Below, one piece after another: positions 1 through 6,495 of a stretch of 8,286 nucleotides of DNA. The translations under genes were made by a program, and so were the position numbers. Every line of letters starts with the position of its first letter. Position 1 is the stretch's first letter. Source of the DNA: Cryomorphaceae bacterium (GTDB lineage: Bacteria > Bacteroidota > Bacteroidia > Flavobacteriales > Schleiferiaceae); the NCBI GenBank assembly GCA_022565745.1, contig JAIUMB010000103.1:1-8286 (forward strand), read 5' to 3'. Under the pieces are notes generated by a model that saw only the letters and a program-made list of their open reading frames with translations, had not been told where the DNA came from and ran no database searches.

Positions 1-16
1 AACCGTCTATAATCAT

Positions 17-39
17 TACCACCCCTACGGGGTTGGGTA
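17..39 (+). other. Bulged GC-rich hairpin in leader of first gene
   Basis: A stem of five uninterrupted pairs (21-25 with 29-33) closes a 3-nt loop, TAC. Pairs c20-g35, c19-g36, a18-t38 and t17-a39 extend it if two single-base bulges are allowed. No T-run follows on the + strand, so it does not look like a forward intrinsic terminator. It could belong to the 3' end of an upstream transcript or be a chance fold. Only the sequence pairing is seen; function is unknown. Confidence 0.3.
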
Positions 40-98
40 GGAGTTTGAAGGACAATTTCCCAATTTTCGTATAAATCGCAGTAAGATGACCAAGCGCA

Positions 99-130
99 TT
101 TTCTAACCTACAAAGATTTACATACCTTCG
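99..130 (+). promoter_or_regulatory. Possible weak promoter of the PLP-enzyme gene
   Basis: TACCTTCG at 123-130 matches the Bacteroidota -7 consensus TAnnTTTG except for one base. TTTT at 99-102 lies 20 nt upstream, where a TTTG -33 box would be expected. Transcription would then start around 135, leaving a leader of about 20 nt with no Shine-Dalgarno sequence before the ATG at 154. Both boxes are imperfect, so this is only a candidate. Confidence 0.25.
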
Positions 131-153
131 CATCAAATCAAACCAATCTGCGC

Positions 154-1386
154 ATGAAACCGGAATCCCTTATGATGACCCACGGGTACAACCCCGAATG
201 GAGTGAGGGTGCCATCAAAGCACCTATTTTTCAAACCTCTACGTTTGTGTTTAAAACCGCCGAGGAAGGCAAACGCTTTTTTGCCATGGCCTACGGCAAA
301 TTGGAGAAGCCGCTCGACGAACCCATGGGGCTCATTTATAGCCGCATCAACAACCCCAACATGCAGATTTTGGAGGAGCGCATGGCCCTTTACGAAGGAA
401 GCGACGACGCTGCCATCTTTGAAAGTGGGATGAGTGGGATTTCTACGGTGATGCTCTCATTTCTCCGTCCCGGCGACGTCATGGTGTTTAGCAACCCTAC
501 TTACGGTGGCACGCACCACTTCATTCAGCACGTTCTCACCGACTTCGGCATCAAGGTTTATCCGTTCAATTCATCCGATAGTCCGGAAAGCATTAAGCAA
601 ACACTAAGCGACGACGGCGTTCTTGACCGCCTAAGGCTCATCTATCTGGAAACTCCCGCCAATCCCACCAACGAGCTCATCGACATTGAAGCATGGGCCG
701 CCTTTCGAGACGAATTACGCACCAATAATCAAGACGTTCGCTTGGCCGTAGACAACACATATCTGGGTCCCATTTGGCAAAAGCCGGTAGAACTCGGTGC
801 CGACATTATTTGTTACTCGGCCACTAAATTCCTAAACGGCCATTCCGACCTCATCGCCGGCGTGGTTTGTGGCGATAAAGACTCTATGATTGCCGTAAAA
901 ACCATGCGCACATTCATCGGCAACATGGCCGGTCCTCATACCAGCTGGTTGCTTACGCGCTCCATTGAGACCCTTAAACTCCGCATGGATCGCCAGGGGA
1001 GCAACGCCAAAAAAGTGACGGAATGGCTTCTCAAACATCCAAAGGTAAGCCGTGTGTATTACCCCGGACTGGCCTCACAAGGGGACGAGCAAGTACGCAT
1101 TTTTAAAAAGCAGTGTTTACATCCCGGCGCCATGATCAGTTTTGACGTTATCGGGGGCGAAAGCGAGGCGTTTAGAATTTTGAACAGTTTGAAACTCATC
1201 AAACTGGCCGTGAGTTTGGGCAGCAACGAAAGTTTGGCGCAACACCCATATTCAATGACCCATGCCGATGTACCGGACGATGTCAAAGATGCCTTAAATC
1301 TCACCGAATCTATGATAAGATTGAGCGTTGGTATTGAAGATCCAGACGATCTTATTGCCGACTTGGCTCAAGCGATGGGGCAATAG
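154..1386 (+). CDS. Cystathionine gamma-synthase-family PLP-dependent enzyme
   Basis: This is a 410-aa fold-type I PLP enzyme of the Cys/Met metabolism family, which carries out gamma- or beta-elimination and replacement on sulfur amino acids or their homoserine esters in the cytoplasm. Visible family marks are YSRINNPN (62-69, tetramer and phosphate-binding Tyr/Arg), PTYGGT (115-120, Tyr stacking on PLP), AVDNTY (198-203, Asp200 for the pyridine nitrogen), SATKFLNGHSD (222-232, Schiff-base Lys225), SLGSNESL with HPYSMTH (354-370) and RLSVGIED (389-396, carboxylate-binding Arg389). Length is normal and complete. The Cys typical of methionine gamma-lyases after the stacking Tyr is Gly here (Y117-G-G), which argues against a classic MGL. 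The exact reaction (synthase, gamma-lyase or other) cannot be decided. The segment at about 40-60 between the N-terminal strand and YSR is longer than in E. coli MetB and marks a distinct subfamily. The first in-frame ATG gives the expected N-terminus. A 48-bp gap separates it from the next gene. Confidence 0.93.
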   Translation: MKPESLMMTHGYNPEWSEGAIKAPIFQTSTFVFKTAEEGKRFFAMAYGKLEKPLDEPMGLIYSRINNPNMQILEERMALYEGSDDAAIFESGMSGISTVMLSFLRPGDVMVFSNPTYGGTHHFIQHVLTDFGIKVYPFNSSDSPESIKQTLSDDGVLDRLRLIYLETPANPTNELIDIEAWAAFRDELRTNNQDVRLAVDNTYLGPIWQKPVELGADIICYSATKFLNGHSDLIAGVVCGDKDSMIAVKTMRTFIGNMAGPHTSWLLTRSIETLKLRMDRQGSNAKKVTEWLLKHPKVSRVYYPGLASQGDEQVRIFKKQCLHPGAMISFDVIGGESEAFRILNSLKLIKLAVSLGSNESLAQHPYSMTHADVPDDVKDALNLTESMIRLSVGIEDPDDLIADLAQAMGQ

Positions 1387-1434
1387 TCATTTTTGTACAT
1401 AGAACCATTGGCACATCGATAAGGTTGTAATATC

Positions 1435-2892
1435 ATGAACAAACAAACCATACTCCTTACCGGTGCTACTGGATATATTGGAAAGCGCTTATTGCCCTTA
1501 CTTTTGAAAGACGGTCACCGTGTCATTTGTGCTGTACGAGATGCTCGACGCTTTTCGTACGACAACACTTACGGAACACCGGAAGTGATTGAAATTGACT
1601 TTCTCAAACCATTACCGAAGAACTTACCTCCGTCCGTTTCTGAGATAGACACCGCATTTTTTCTCATACATTCTATGAGCAGTGACTCCGGTGATTTTAA
1701 ATCTCAAGAGCAAACCACGGCTCTCACGTTTGTAGAATTACTCTCCCATACCAAAGCCAAGCAAATCATTTACCTTGGAGGCATTGTCAACGCCACTTCT
1801 CTTTCGGCGCATTTAGAAAGTCGCAAGCAAGTGGGAGAGATATTGCAAGCCTCAGCAATTCCGACAACCATTTTAAGGGCCGGTATCATCGTTGGTTCTG
1901 GTAGTGCCAGTTTTGAAATCATGCGTGACTTGGTAGAAAAACTCCCGGTAATGGTTGCCCCCAAATGGCTCAACACCCGTTCTCAACCCATAGGCATACG
2001 CGATGTTTTGCAGTTTCTTACAGGTGTCATTGGCCGCAACGATTGCCTTAATCAAACTTTTGATATTGCCAGTGAAACGCCCCTTTCTTACCGAGAGATG
2101 CTGCTGCAATTTGCCGAAGTCCGCGGATTAAAACGTTACATTCTCACTGTACCAGTGATGACTCCTCGTCTTTCATCATACTGGCTATACTTTGTTACCT
2201 CAACGTCTTATCCGTTGGCGGTAAATTTGGTCAACAGTATGAACGTAGATGTGACCACCAACGACCACCGACTATCAAAGCTGCTTAACATTCGCCCAGC
2301 TCCTTACAAAATATCGGTTGAACGCGCCTTTTCTAGAATCAATCAACAAAGTGTGCTTTCCAGTTGGAAGGATGCATTGGTTTCTAGCGAAATGGATACA
2401 AATTTCATCAACCGCGTTGAAGTCCCTGAGCTTGGTTGTTTTCGCGATCAGCAACAAGTTGTATTTCCAAAGAGCAAACGAAAAGACGTTATCGAAAACA
2501 TTTGGAGGTTGGGGGGCGACAACGGTTATTACTACGGAAATGTACTTTGGCGCATTCGTGGATACCTCGACAAATTAGTAGGTGGCGTAGGGCTACGCAG
2601 AGGGCGAACGCACCCGAGTCAAATTAATCCTGGAGATGCTTTGGACTTCTGGCGGGTACTTGTTGCCGATAAAGAACAGGGCAGACTGCTTTTATACGCC
2701 GAAATGAAGCTACCTGGTGAAGCGTGGTTAGAGTTCTGCATAATCGAGTCTGATGACAAATGTACACTTGTACAAACCGCAACTTTTCGTCCTTTAGGGG
2801 TTGGTGGTCGACTGTATTGGTACGCCGTATCCTTTCTTCACCTTTTCGTCTTTTCAGGAATGGCACGCGGAATCGTCAAGGGGAAAACTTAA
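1435..2892 (+). CDS. SDR-type NAD(P)-binding protein with C-terminal DUF2867 domain
   Basis: This 485-aa protein has two parts. Residues 1 to about 300 form an atypical/extended short-chain dehydrogenase (NmrA-like) Rossmann domain: ILLTGATGYIGKRL with the dinucleotide-binding TGATGYIG at 9-16, a basic patch after beta-2 (VRDARR, 34-39) that suggests NADP(H), IYLGGI (112-117), and LRAGIIVGSGSASFE (147-161), a common signature of this subgroup. Residues about 350-480 match DUF2867, with WRLGGDNGYYYGNVLWRIRG, GLRRGR, the LDFWRV stretch and a C-terminal aromatic segment (YWYAVSFLHLFVF). Proteins with this architecture are widespread and mostly uncharacterised; they are often annotated as a DUF2867-containing SDR or nucleoside-diphosphate-sugar epimerase. 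No classical catalytic YxxxK is obvious, so enzymatic activity is unproven. It follows the PLP enzyme by 48 bp and could be co-transcribed; a poor -7-like match (TAAGGTTG, 1420-1427) lies just before the start. No Shine-Dalgarno sequence is seen. Confidence 0.9.
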   Translation: MNKQTILLTGATGYIGKRLLPLLLKDGHRVICAVRDARRFSYDNTYGTPEVIEIDFLKPLPKNLPPSVSEIDTAFFLIHSMSSDSGDFKSQEQTTALTFVELLSHTKAKQIIYLGGIVNATSLSAHLESRKQVGEILQASAIPTTILRAGIIVGSGSASFEIMRDLVEKLPVMVAPKWLNTRSQPIGIRDVLQFLTGVIGRNDCLNQTFDIASETPLSYREMLLQFAEVRGLKRYILTVPVMTPRLSSYWLYFVTSTSYPLAVNLVNSMNVDVTTNDHRLSKLLNIRPAPYKISVERAFSRINQQSVLSSWKDALVSSEMDTNFINRVEVPELGCFRDQQQVVFPKSKRKDVIENIWRLGGDNGYYYGNVLWRIRGYLDKLVGGVGLRRGRTHPSQINPGDALDFWRVLVADKEQGRLLLYAEMKLPGEAWLEFCIIESDDKCTLVQTATFRPLGVGGRLYWYAVSFLHLFVFSGMARGIVKGKT

Positions 2893-2924
2893 CACACACC
2901 TACACAAAGACGCATGCTAATCCT

Positions 2925-2932
2925 TAATTTTG
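2925..2932 (+). promoter_or_regulatory. Bacteroidota -7 box of rluF promoter
   Basis: TAATTTTG is an exact match to the Bacteroidota -7 consensus TAnnTTTG. It sits in the 44-bp gap between two genes, and only 4 nt separate it from the rluF ATG. No clear TTTG -33 box is found at the expected distance. Because transcription in these bacteria starts a few bases after this box, the mRNA would begin at or next to the start codon. Confidence 0.5.
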
Positions 2933-2936
2933 CAAC

Positions 2937-3668
2937 ATGGAAGAAGGTAAGCGAATCAACAAATATTTAAGTGAAATTGGTTATTGCTCTCGTCGCGCAG
3001 CCGACAAGCTCATTGAAGCCGGCAGGGTAACCATCAACGGTGAAGTGCCACCGGTGGGCACCAAAATCTTACCCAACGACATAGTGAAGGTAGATGGCAA
3101 ACCTGTGAGTGAGCCCAAAGATGAACACGTATACATCGCCTTGAACAAGCCGGTGGGGATAGTGTGTACCACCGACCAAAAGCGGGAGAAAAACAACATC
3201 GTCGACTTCATCAATCACCCCAAGCGGATTTTTCCCATTGGCCGATTGGACAAACCCAGCGAAGGGCTCATTTTGCTTACCAGCGACGGTGATATCGTGA
3301 ACAAGATTTTACGTGCCAGAAACAATCACGAAAAAGAATATATCGTCGAAGTCAACAAGCCCATCGATGCACAATTTATAAAGCGTATGAGCAACGGCAT
3401 ACCCATTTTAGGCACCATTACACGAAAATGCGTAGTGGAACAACTCGGTCCTAAGCGTTTTCGCATCATCCTCACCCAGGGATTAAATCGTCAGATCCGG
3501 CGTATGAGTGAATACTTGGGGTACAAGGTAACACGTTTAAAACGCATTCGCATCATGAACATCACATTGGATTTACCTGTGGGAAAATGGAGAGATTTAA
3601 CCCGTGAGGAGTTAAAAGCACTCAATCAATTAACCAACACGTCTAAAAAGACAACTGATCACCAATAG
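2937..3668 (+). CDS. rluF: 23S rRNA pseudouridine synthase, RluF type
   Basis: This 243-aa protein isomerises a uridine to pseudouridine in 23S rRNA; E. coli RluF acts on U2604. An N-terminal S4 RNA-binding domain (about 6-52: RINKYLSEIGYCSRRAADKLIEAG split at 6-29, then VTINGE) is followed by the RsuA/RluB/E/F catalytic domain. The catalytic Asp is D105 in GRLDKPSEGLILLTSDG (102-118). KEYIVEV (133-139) is the conserved Tyr strand. QGLNRQIRRM (181-190), then YLGYKVTRLKRIRIMNI (193-209), closely follows the RluF version of this motif rather than RluB or RsuA, hence the symbol. The protein is slightly shorter than E. coli RluF because it lacks a long C-terminal tail. The start is set by the S4 domain, which begins directly after MEEGK; a longer start is not needed. 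The stop region is part of a tandem repeat (3658-3691). Substrate position in this organism is inferred from the family. Confidence 0.92.
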   Translation: MEEGKRINKYLSEIGYCSRRAADKLIEAGRVTINGEVPPVGTKILPNDIVKVDGKPVSEPKDEHVYIALNKPVGIVCTTDQKREKNNIVDFINHPKRIFPIGRLDKPSEGLILLTSDGDIVNKILRARNNHEKEYIVEVNKPIDAQFIKRMSNGIPILGTITRKCVVEQLGPKRFRIILTQGLNRQIRRMSEYLGYKVTRLKRIRIMNITLDLPVGKWRDLTREELKALNQLTNTSKKTTDHQ

Positions 3669-3691
3669 ATTTTTGATCATCACCAATAGAT
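3658..3691 (+). repeat. Tandem 13-bp repeat duplicating the rluF stop
   Basis: The 13-mer atcaccaatagat occurs at 3658-3670 and again at 3679-3691, a period of 21 bp. The first copy contains the rluF stop codon (3666-3668) and the second carries the same TAG in the same frame (3687-3689). Read-through of the first stop would therefore add only six residues ending in His-His-Gln. It looks like a small slippage or duplication event at the gene end. Confidence 0.75.
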
Positions 3692-3750
3692 ATCTTATCA
3701 GCAACATTAGACACAAAGTGCATTTACTTATAAAGTGCTTACATTGTTGA

Positions 3751-3792
3751 TTATGTAAACCACTCATGCATATCCATCCTTTATTTACATAA
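3751..3792 (+). repeat. 9-bp inverted repeat with competing upstream arm
   Basis: ttatgtaaa (3751-3759) is the exact reverse complement of tttacataa (3784-3792), with a 24-nt loop. The left arm can pair instead with ttacat at 3739-3744 (6 bp, 8-nt loop), so two mutually exclusive folds are possible. All stems are AT-rich and weak, and no T-run follows closely. It may be part of the rluF 3' UTR; function is unknown. Confidence 0.3.
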
Positions 3793-3877
3793 GTCAGATC
3801 GTAAAAAACAGCTTTTTGGGAACTCACACGTGAAAATGAAATTTTTTTCTTTTTTTAATACATTTAATTGTCTGAAT

Positions 3878-3904
3878 TTTAGGAAAAATAAATATTTTTC
3901 TAAA
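3878..3904. repeat. AT-rich imperfect inverted repeat (possible weak hairpin)
   Basis: A perfect 7-bp stem, gaaaaat (3883-3889) with atttttc (3894-3900), closes a 4-nt loop. With one bulged G (3882), ttta (3878-3881) also pairs with taaa (3901-3904), giving 11 pairs in total. The stem is almost purely A-T, so as RNA it would be weak. It could be a poor terminator, a cruciform-prone or protein-binding site, or chance in AT-rich DNA. Confidence 0.35.
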
Positions 3905-4094
3905 TCAAGGCAGCAAAAAAATCACCGAATTAAAAAAACAAAGAAAGGGTATTCAAAGTAATCTAAAAAAACACAACCCACGTCAACATACTCTTTATCA
4001 GCAAAAAAGTAAAAAAAATATTTAATTAATCTTATTTAAAACTTATGCATTAGGTATATAAATTTTTTCTTACAAAGTTAAAATTACTGTTTTT

Positions 4095-4110
4095 CAGCGG
4101 ATTAACCGCT
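4095..4110. promoter_or_regulatory. Palindromic operator-like site 1
   Basis: The 16-mer cagcggattaaccgct contains arms agcgg and ccgct that are exact reverse complements around a 5-bp AT centre. It overlaps the predicted -33 element (TTG at 4110-4112) of the downstream promoter. A second copy with 14 of 16 identical bases lies 43 bp downstream. Dyad symmetry, duplication and placement suggest a dimeric regulator binding site; the regulator is not identified. Confidence 0.6.
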
Positions 4111-4137
4111 TGGTTTATAATTTTATTTATACTTTAG
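4110..4137 (+). promoter_or_regulatory. Bacteroidota-type promoter of the three-gene unit
   Basis: TTG at 4110-4112 (context cttggt) serves as a -33 box. TACTTTAG at 4130-4137 matches the -7 consensus TAnnTTTG with one mismatch, and the spacer is 17 nt. The predicted start of transcription is near 4142, giving a leader of about 40 nt. No Shine-Dalgarno sequence precedes the ATG at 4181, as is usual in this phylum. The boxes are bracketed by the two palindromic sites, which supports this as the regulated promoter. Confidence 0.5.
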
Positions 4138-4153
4138 CAGCGGCTTAACCGCC
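4138..4153. promoter_or_regulatory. Palindromic operator-like site 2
   Basis: The 16-mer cagcggcttaaccgcc is a near copy of site 1, sharing the core GCGG-N-TTAACCGC. It lies immediately after the predicted -7 box and covers the predicted transcription start. Centre-to-centre spacing of 43 bp is close to four helical turns, so both sites face the same side of the DNA. That would suit cooperative binding or a small loop; repression is the simplest reading of this placement, but it is inference. Confidence 0.6.
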
Positions 4154-4180
4154 GTCTACTAACTACTTAAATCTACTACA

Positions 4181-6493
4181 ATGTCTACAAATAATGTAAA
4201 AGACATCATTGACTGTTGCCAGCAATCCATTGACACAATTAACTGGCAACCTGTGTTTTTTGACCCTAAGTCAAGCCAAGATGTCACTGCACTTAAACAG
4301 GTTATAGACAACAACCCTCATATTCAAGTGCACGATGAAATCTGCAATCAGCTTGGTGAATTGGTTAAAACGCTTCATCCTACCATTAAACTTAAAGGAG
4401 CAGACCTTCAAAACGCAATAAAAAAACATGTAGGCGACACCCCCTTACACGAATATGGAATGTGGGTGTATTATCCGTGGTCACAACGATTGGTGCATAT
4501 CTTAGGAAAGGATGAGTATATAAGAGCACGGACGAGCAGAAACATGTACAAGATTACACCCGAAGAGCAAGATAAACTAGCCACACAAAAAATTGGCGTG
4601 GTAGGCCTTAGCGTTGGTCAATCCGTATCGTTAACCTTGGCGATGGAGCGGATTTGCGGAGAAATACGTCTAACCGATTTCGACATACTTGAACTCAGTA
4701 ATTTAAACCGAATTCGAACAGGAATCCATACGCTTGGACTTAAAAAAGTATATGCCGTTGCTCGAGAGATTGCAGAAATAGATCCTTACATTAAGGTCGT
4801 CTGCTATCCAAATGGATTGAACGATGACAACATGGACTCATTTTTCTGTGAAGGCGGTAAGCTTGATTTACTCATAGAAGAGTCTGATGGACTAGACATC
4901 AAAATACTCAGCAGACACAAAGCGCGTTCATTAGGTGTTCCCGTTCTTATGGAAGCCAGTGATCGGTGTATGGTGGATGTCGAGCGATTTGACCTTGAAC
5001 CTAAGCGCCCCATTTTACACGGACTGATTGACCACCTTGAGCCTGAAAAACTCAAATCTCTCAAAACCAACGAGGAGAAAATCCCTTATATGCTGGACAT
5101 CCTTGGAATTGAAACCTGTTCCAACAGGCTGAAAGCTTCTATGTTAGAAATTGAGCAAACGATAACAACTTGGCCACAATTGGCTTCTGCGGTCATTATG
5201 GGCGGTGGCATTACGGCAGATGTTGCGCGCCGTATTCTATTAGGACAATTCAACGAATCTGGACGATATCACGTTGATATAGAAGAATTGATTGGCAACC
5301 GTGAGACCGAACAACCCACAAATCCTAAACCCTTACGGGAGAATCATCATGAGGATTTCGCGAAAAACGGCATGGACGCCATAAAACATACTTACCAACC
5401 AAAAACGGATGGAATTCCTGAAGAACACCTTAAACGCATTGTAGAGGCGGCTTGCTTGGCTCCCTCAGGCGGCAATGCGCAACCTTGGAACTGGTATGCC
5501 AAAGGAGACCGATTGTTTCTCATTAATCCGTTTCACACAGATCACAATATCTTAGGCTATGGCAATCGGGCAAACTTTGTTGCTCAAGGCGCTGCCATTG
5601 AAAACCTTAAATGGAAAGCCGCTGAACTTGGCTATGACGTAGAGGTTGACTTTAAGCCTAGTTACATTGGCAATCCAAATGTTATCGCTGGTATCCAATT
5701 TATATCAAATCAATCTGCAACTAAAAACGCGGAACTTTCAGCGGCTATTGGTCTGCGATTAACCAATCGTGCAAACGAACAACGTATTGAACTAGATTCA
5801 GAGTCGATTGATGCCCTTCAAAAAACGGTTGGTGACTATGGCAGTGAACTAACTTTCTTCACCCATCAAGATGAAATAAATCAACTACAACACGTGCTGG
5901 GTGAGATGGAGCGCATACGTATCTTAGAAAAAATTGGACATAAAGACTTCGTCAATGAAATACGATGGAGCGACGAAGAAGCAAAGAAACACAAAGACGG
6001 TATTGAGCTTGGAAGTATCGATTTGAGCATTTCTGAACGCGCTGGTTTGTTTGTGGCTAAAGACCCAAAAGTGGTTGGCTTGCTTCGCGATTGGAATTTG
6101 GGAGGGGCATTTAGCAAACTCACTCGAAAAACTGTAGAATCGGCATCCGTTATTGGCGTATTGAGAATGGACGATTGGTCGGAAAAAAGTTTTTTCTATG
6201 GCGGACAAATCCTAGAACGCATATGGCTTAAAGCAAATCAGCTGGGCATTTCTTTCCAGCCAACCGCAGCCTCTGTGTTTATGCGATTGCGCTACGAAGC
6301 CGGCGATAAGGGGGGCTTATCTGCAGAAACCCGAAAGCTTGTATCTGATGTATTGCCCACCTATCAAAAAGCATTGAATAAGGGAGATACCAACAAAAAA
6401 GATGTGTTCATTTTTAGACTAAATATGGCTTCACGTGAAACACAACGCTCCATAAGAAAACCCTTAAACGAAGTCTTTTTTTACGGTCAGTAA
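4181..6493 (+). CDS. ThiF/E1-like adenylation domain fused to nitroreductase (Rv1355c/MoeY-like)
   Basis: This 770-aa fusion matches the Rv1355c family (MoeY-like in mycobacteria), whose function is not established. After a roughly 120-residue N-terminal region (WVYYPWSQRLVHIL at 95-108), an E1/ThiF Rossmann domain spans about 127-370. It shows IGVVGLSVGQSV (138-149, nucleotide-binding glycine loop), TDFDILELSNLNR (165-177, the Mg-ATP Asp and SNLNR signature), GLKKVYAVAREIAEIDP (186-202) and a PVLMEASDR strand (254-262). I see no zinc CxxC pairs and no clear catalytic Cys, so a sulfur-carrier role as in ThiF/MoeB is doubtful. A polar linker (about 372-400) leads to a nitroreductase domain (about 412-750): LAPSGGNAQPW (426-436, FMN contact), GLRLTNRANEQ (524-534), RAGLFVAKD (620-628) and GGQILERIWLKANQLGISFQP (674-694). 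The two domains suggest ATP-dependent activation plus FMN redox chemistry on a small molecule or peptide. It heads a tight unit with the acyltransferase gene 2 bp downstream. Confidence 0.88.
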   Translation: MSTNNVKDIIDCCQQSIDTINWQPVFFDPKSSQDVTALKQVIDNNPHIQVHDEICNQLGELVKTLHPTIKLKGADLQNAIKKHVGDTPLHEYGMWVYYPWSQRLVHILGKDEYIRARTSRNMYKITPEEQDKLATQKIGVVGLSVGQSVSLTLAMERICGEIRLTDFDILELSNLNRIRTGIHTLGLKKVYAVAREIAEIDPYIKVVCYPNGLNDDNMDSFFCEGGKLDLLIEESDGLDIKILSRHKARSLGVPVLMEASDRCMVDVERFDLEPKRPILHGLIDHLEPEKLKSLKTNEEKIPYMLDILGIETCSNRLKASMLEIEQTITTWPQLASAVIMGGGITADVARRILLGQFNESGRYHVDIEELIGNRETEQPTNPKPLRENHHEDFAKNGMDAIKHTYQPKTDGIPEEHLKRIVEAACLAPSGGNAQPWNWYAKGDRLFLINPFHTDHNILGYGNRANFVAQGAAIENLKWKAAELGYDVEVDFKPSYIGNPNVIAGIQFISNQSATKNAELSAAIGLRLTNRANEQRIELDSESIDALQKTVGDYGSELTFFTHQDEINQLQHVLGEMERIRILEKIGHKDFVNEIRWSDEEAKKHKDGIELGSIDLSISERAGLFVAKDPKVVGLLRDWNLGGAFSKLTRKTVESASVIGVLRMDDWSEKSFFYGGQILERIWLKANQLGISFQPTAASVFMRLRYEAGDKGGLSAETRKLVSDVLPTYQKALNKGDTNKKDVFIFRLNMASRETQRSIRKPLNEVFFYGQ

Positions 6494-6495
6494 GT

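Larger units (their letters stand above)
3669..4094. other. AT-rich intergenic region without a convincing gene
   Basis: The roughly 510-bp gap (3669-4180) between rluF and the E1-nitroreductase gene has sharply lower GC than either neighbour. Its last part carries the promoter described separately. The rest holds the repeat at the rluF end, AT-rich inverted repeats (3739-3792 and 3878-3904), two T7 tracts (3842-3848, 3850-3856) and A-tracts of 6-8 bases (3915-3921, 3932-3938, 3965-3971, 4003-4008, 4011-4018). The A-tracts could bend the DNA but are not regularly phased. No strong GC stem with a T-run marks an intrinsic terminator for rluF. Short ORFs exist, including a 41-codon one at 3836-3961, but their composition simply mirrors the T-rich then A-rich DNA. 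Confidence 0.7.

Noticed and set aside
1..74. Possible gene ends or starts at the left edge: two + strand frames open from the edge (stops at 38-40 and 72-74) and an ATG on the minus strand at 16-14 reading off the window.
   Set aside because: The fragments are too short to show a family, and they conflict with each other. Nothing allows a choice.
86..106. Six-codon upstream ORF (MTKRIF) before the PLP enzyme gene as a leader peptide.
   Set aside because: It is very short, lies before the candidate promoter box, and has no run of regulatory codons or attenuator-like stem pair.
3630..3827. 65-aa minus-strand ORF overlapping the rluF end.
   Set aside because: It overlaps the rluF coding end and a repeat, shows no recognisable domain, and has no promoter or ribosome site.
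3803..3856. Intrinsic terminator for rluF formed by aaaaacagcttttt or tcacacgtga followed by T tracts.
   Set aside because: The stems are only 4-5 bp, AT-rich or with a 2-nt loop, and are not directly joined to the T-run. They are too weak to call.
3695..4004. 10-bp direct repeat ttatcagcaa at 3695-3704 and 3995-4004.
   Set aside because: It is short, without flanking similarity or gene between the copies that would suggest a mobile element.
4073..4080. Perfect minus-strand TAnnTTTG box (TAACTTTG), suggesting a divergent promoter.
   Set aside because: No TTTG -33 partner is found on that strand and no credible minus-strand gene follows; one 8-mer match in AT-rich DNA is expected by chance.
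3669..4180. CRISPR array, tRNA or insertion sequence in the intergenic gap.
   Set aside because: There are no regularly spaced repeats of 25-40 bp, no cloverleaf, and no transposase frame or terminal inverted repeats.
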